NCBI GenBank assembly: GCA_022848825.1
Contig: JAJISH010000133.1
Coordinates: 1-5,735, forward strand
Source of the DNA: Thermoplasmatota archaeon
GTDB taxonomy: Archaea > Thermoplasmatota > Thermoplasmata > RBG-16-68-12 > JAGMCJ01
Length of the DNA: 5,735 bases
Direction: 5' to 3'
Part shown: piece after piece, positions 5,301 through 5,735 of the stretch
How the letters are laid out: every line of letters begins with the position of its first letter
How positions within the stretch are numbered: position 1 is the first letter of the stretch
The notes under the pieces: generated by a model
Databases searched by the model: none
What the model was told of the DNA's origin: nothing
Seen by the model: only the letters and a program-made list of their open reading frames with translations
Translations under genes and position numbers: made by a program

Positions 5301-5735
5301 GTTCGATTCGACGTCATCGATTGGAGCGGCGGCTACGACAGCACCCGTGGGACAAGATACGCCACGAAAGGGGATTTCGGTGAGTACGATGCGATCTCAA
5401 AGGGCGCCTACAACGTCTACTTCACGGAAACGGCCGGAGAGGTGAAGTTCGAGGTCAATGGGAACCATCTCAGTTGGAGTCTTCCGACCGCTATAGACGT
5501 TGTGGGAGGCGAAGGGATTGCGCGCATCCCCATCCTCTCCGAATCCTTGATTACAATCGATGAGAGTGGGGCGGTCTATGCAAATCCCCGTGATGACGCC
5601 GAGAACTCCATAACGTACGAGTTCGGCCATCAGACCCTGAAAGAGACGATAGTGCTGGATTCCCTTCCAAGTCTTGACAGGAATGCCGAGCTACTCAAGC
5701 TGGAGTATGTTCTGGACTACTCGGATAATCTCCTG
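2373..5735 (+). CDS. Large single-pass membrane protein: TPR, zinc ribbon, NG repeat, TM helix, duplicated extracellular IDG-W domains (3' partial)
   Basis: I read 1121 codons without a stop to the window edge, so the C-terminus is missing. Residue order: basic start (KKKKK at 4-8); two TPRs (about 46-79 and 80-113, with the G-x-x-x-x-A-x-x-x-Y/F pattern); zinc ribbon (C160, C163, C174, C177); acidic linker (to about 212); a helical domain beginning YRKKLEKWRREGYNV (217-312); an Asn-Gly repeat (330-375); a membrane helix (390-409). R378, R380, R381, R387 and K389 precede the helix, so by the positive-inside rule the N-terminal part is cytoplasmic and the rest external. Outside: IDGGVEDW domain 1 (416-585), an Ig-like beta segment (about 590-725), and IDGAFSEW domain 2 (733-970), split by calcium-type Asp motifs. 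The final segment (1010 on) is beta-rich. Several N-x-S/T sequons occur in the external part. The function is unknown. Ligand or carbohydrate binding outside, with partner binding inside, is inference. The gene is transcribed away from the small basic gene. Confidence 0.9.
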   Translation, partial: MPRKKKKKFTEDFMKKWKETTNDEEVTKTKRILRRQEELLKKHPKNVNLWFARGELLRSMGEHEKALKCYDAVVNLEPGHKAVYNARASALAALGKRDEAVESYEKALQLAKEAEEGVAEVEPAIEDLEKLIEEVTPLDELEEIAEEPGPPEEPEEYFACPMCGELLDPEESRCSTCGTEFLEEVDEEEILERLEALESEIMEEDEEEEEPSAEEQAYRKKLEKWRREGYNVLPLEEVLRAEPHRSRTAFFQFEENLKKVGILKESLQSMPTEGYEEDIEKIELMLRSPYKIWAIEAEMENLWQKIETEQRREVAPPEREVPPKVPPREGLINGRRREGLIPPGRINGLINGIESAKTGLINGLTNGVGMTNGLGSLRFRREEMLGRWKLLLPIIVAMVLIASSFFVSVERDTTGRIDIDGGVEDWSGIVITESRQSAALNPNIDIVETAVYDDSGFLTFYVQVLGTMLQGNGDELQDTVFIFMDMDGSGATGYRIEGLGADRMIEVLGSDNTVDRAVMYEFDAGRGSDDWNGWFKPRTLRAVAGSSYLEAEVYWDILSLNIVPIDVLFASHGFDGDQDIADLAVSNTGGSLEVIQESYLSDWVVSGTNEILLNLSVTAHGTDMHITQITAEMVGTALPGELSTVRLLDGNLATIDTVSPSSMMTFDLDRTVQAGSLETFHVAVDTTSASENTVGMRILLPSDIGTESGSVTLKTGHPKNGIGLGYLGSIKAGYSIDGAFSEWTGTPDDPGDSDGNPNIDLVSSASANETDNLYFFVEVDGQILKGTALPYVGKQRIEPSPFVDSDIDSVPDDVDGPNGTNTNRFDFDNDGTPDAAEGGDVDSDGLPDHPMGPDRYLNTTIPLDYLPEHRGRVVSKYIGPVEKPPAIGEDVLRAYIDTEPGVGYLYDSETGFYADFLLEISGKNGDALKQEFLSFGGSHPGQWVWDPAGTVETEKDVNKLEAGVDLTGIIMGPTFDVRFDVIDWSGGYDSTRGTRYATKGDFGEYDAISKGAYNVYFTETAGEVKFEVNGNHLSWSLPTAIDVVGGEGIARIPILSESLITIDESGAVYANPRDDAENSITYEFGHQTLKETIVLDSLPSLDRNAELLKLEYVLDYSDNLL
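2508..2711 (+). other. Two tetratricopeptide repeats (residues 46-113)
   Basis: Repeat 1 has W50, G54, L57, G61, A66, Y70 and P78. Repeat 2 has Y84, A88, L91, G95, A100, Y104, A107 and L110. These are the usual TPR positions, 34 residues apart. Two repeats alone are a short array; a basic helix before them (residues 25-43) may act as a third partial unit. The usual role is protein-protein binding, here on the cytoplasmic side. Confidence 0.75.
2850..2903 (+). other. Short zinc ribbon (C160/C163/C174/C177)
   Basis: CPMCG and CSTCG knuckles are separated by ten residues, ending in a typical GTEF. All four cysteines needed to hold one zinc ion are present. The ribbon lies between two very acidic stretches. 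Confidence 0.8.
3360..3497 (+). repeat. Asn-Gly-rich repeat next to the membrane helix (residues 330-375)
   Basis: Six Asn-Gly pairs occur in 41 residues (N333, N347, N351, N362, N366, N372), most as LING, RING, LTNG or MTNG. At DNA level the core ATAAACGG recurs near 3366, 3408, 3420 and 3453, with ACGAACGG variants near 3465 and 3483. Asn is always AAC, and the Ile before Asn-Gly is always ATA. This suggests spread by DNA duplication, or strong codon preference. The segment ends about 15 residues before the membrane helix on the predicted cytoplasmic side. Confidence 0.7.
3540..3599 (+). other. Single transmembrane helix (residues 390-409)
   Basis: LLLPIIVAMVLIASSFFVSV is an uninterrupted 20-residue hydrophobic run, with basic residues before it and an acidic/hydroxyl segment after it. 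It serves as an internal signal-anchor, since there is no N-terminal signal peptide. Confidence 0.85.
3618..4127 (+). other. Extracellular IDG-W beta domain, copy 1 (residues 416-585)
   Basis: It begins RIDIDGGVEDWSG, followed by NPNIDIV (441), FLTFYVQVLG, VFIFMDMDGSGATGYRI and GADRMIEVLG (500-509), then a W-rich turn (DDWNGWF). The pattern resembles the CBM9/DOMON-like beta sandwiches often found on archaeal surface proteins. The similarity is by eye. Confidence 0.5.
4569..5282 (+). other. Extracellular IDG-W beta domain, copy 2, interrupted (residues 733-970)
   Basis: It begins YSIDGAFSEWTG, then NPNIDLV (756) and LYFFVEVDGQILKG (773-786). The matching second half (EDVLRAYIDTEPGVGYLY, then YADFLLEISG at 913-922) appears only after about 100 extra residues. 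From NPNID to the following L-x-G the distance is identical in both copies (26 residues from the Asp), which supports duplication of one domain. Confidence 0.5.
4782..4919 (+). other. Asp-rich calcium-binding (thrombospondin type 3-like) insertion (residues 804-849)
   Basis: DSDIDSVPDDVD (804-815), then DFDNDGTPDAAEGG (826-839) and DVDSDGLPDH (840-849): three DxDxDGxxD-type units that are standard Ca2+ ligands in thrombospondin type 3 repeats of extracellular proteins. They sit inside domain copy 2. Confidence 0.7.

Overview
The window looks like a piece of an archaeal chromosome, most likely from a Thermoplasmata-type (Thermoplasmatota) lineage. Several things point that way: TATA-like AT islands a short way upstream of starts in moderately GC-rich DNA, a mix of GGTGAT/GGGGGT-type ribosome binding sites and one TTG start, short convergent and divergent gene spacing, and a large one-helix surface protein with a cytoplasmic TPR/zinc-ribbon half and a run of Leu/Ile/Thr-Asn-Gly units next to its membrane helix. 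I associate that last style with Thermoplasmata from memory. The taxonomic call is inference and was not searched.

Layout. (1) Positions 37-643, plus strand: a calcium/proton exchanger of the CaCA/CAX family that is broken. Its N-terminal and C-terminal parts are both recognisable but lie in different frames, and the middle of the protein, including the first alpha repeat, is absent. (2) 670-1047, minus strand: a 125-residue alpha/beta protein with a weak resemblance to SCP2-like folds, convergent with the exchanger. (3) 1137-1721, plus strand: a flavin reductase-like FMN-binding split-barrel protein, divergent from gene 2 across 89 bases that contain a single TATA-like element. (4) 1722-1924: a non-coding convergent spacer with two 16-base pure purine runs. 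(5) 1925-2143, minus strand: a small, very basic coiled-coil protein with a hairpin just upstream of its ribosome binding site. (6) 2144-2372: a divergent regulatory spacer with several short dyads and a clear TATA box for the next gene. (7) 2373 to the window end, plus strand: one uninterrupted reading frame of 1121 codons that runs off the edge.

The large protein is the main item. In order it has a basic N-terminus, two TPRs, a four-cysteine zinc ribbon, an acidic linker, a helical domain, an Asn-Gly-rich repeat, one transmembrane helix with positive charges on the N-terminal side, and a long extracellular region. The extracellular region contains two copies of an IDGxxxxW beta domain with an Ig-like segment between them. 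The second copy is split by an insertion of about 100 residues carrying Asp-rich calcium-binding (thrombospondin type 3-like) motifs. It reads as a protein linking a cytoplasmic protein-interaction/zinc module to an external ligand-binding or adhesive module.

No operon joins these genes. Each gene is convergent or divergent with its neighbour, so shared function cannot be inferred from co-transcription. No tRNA, rRNA, CRISPR array, insertion sequence or defence cassette was found.
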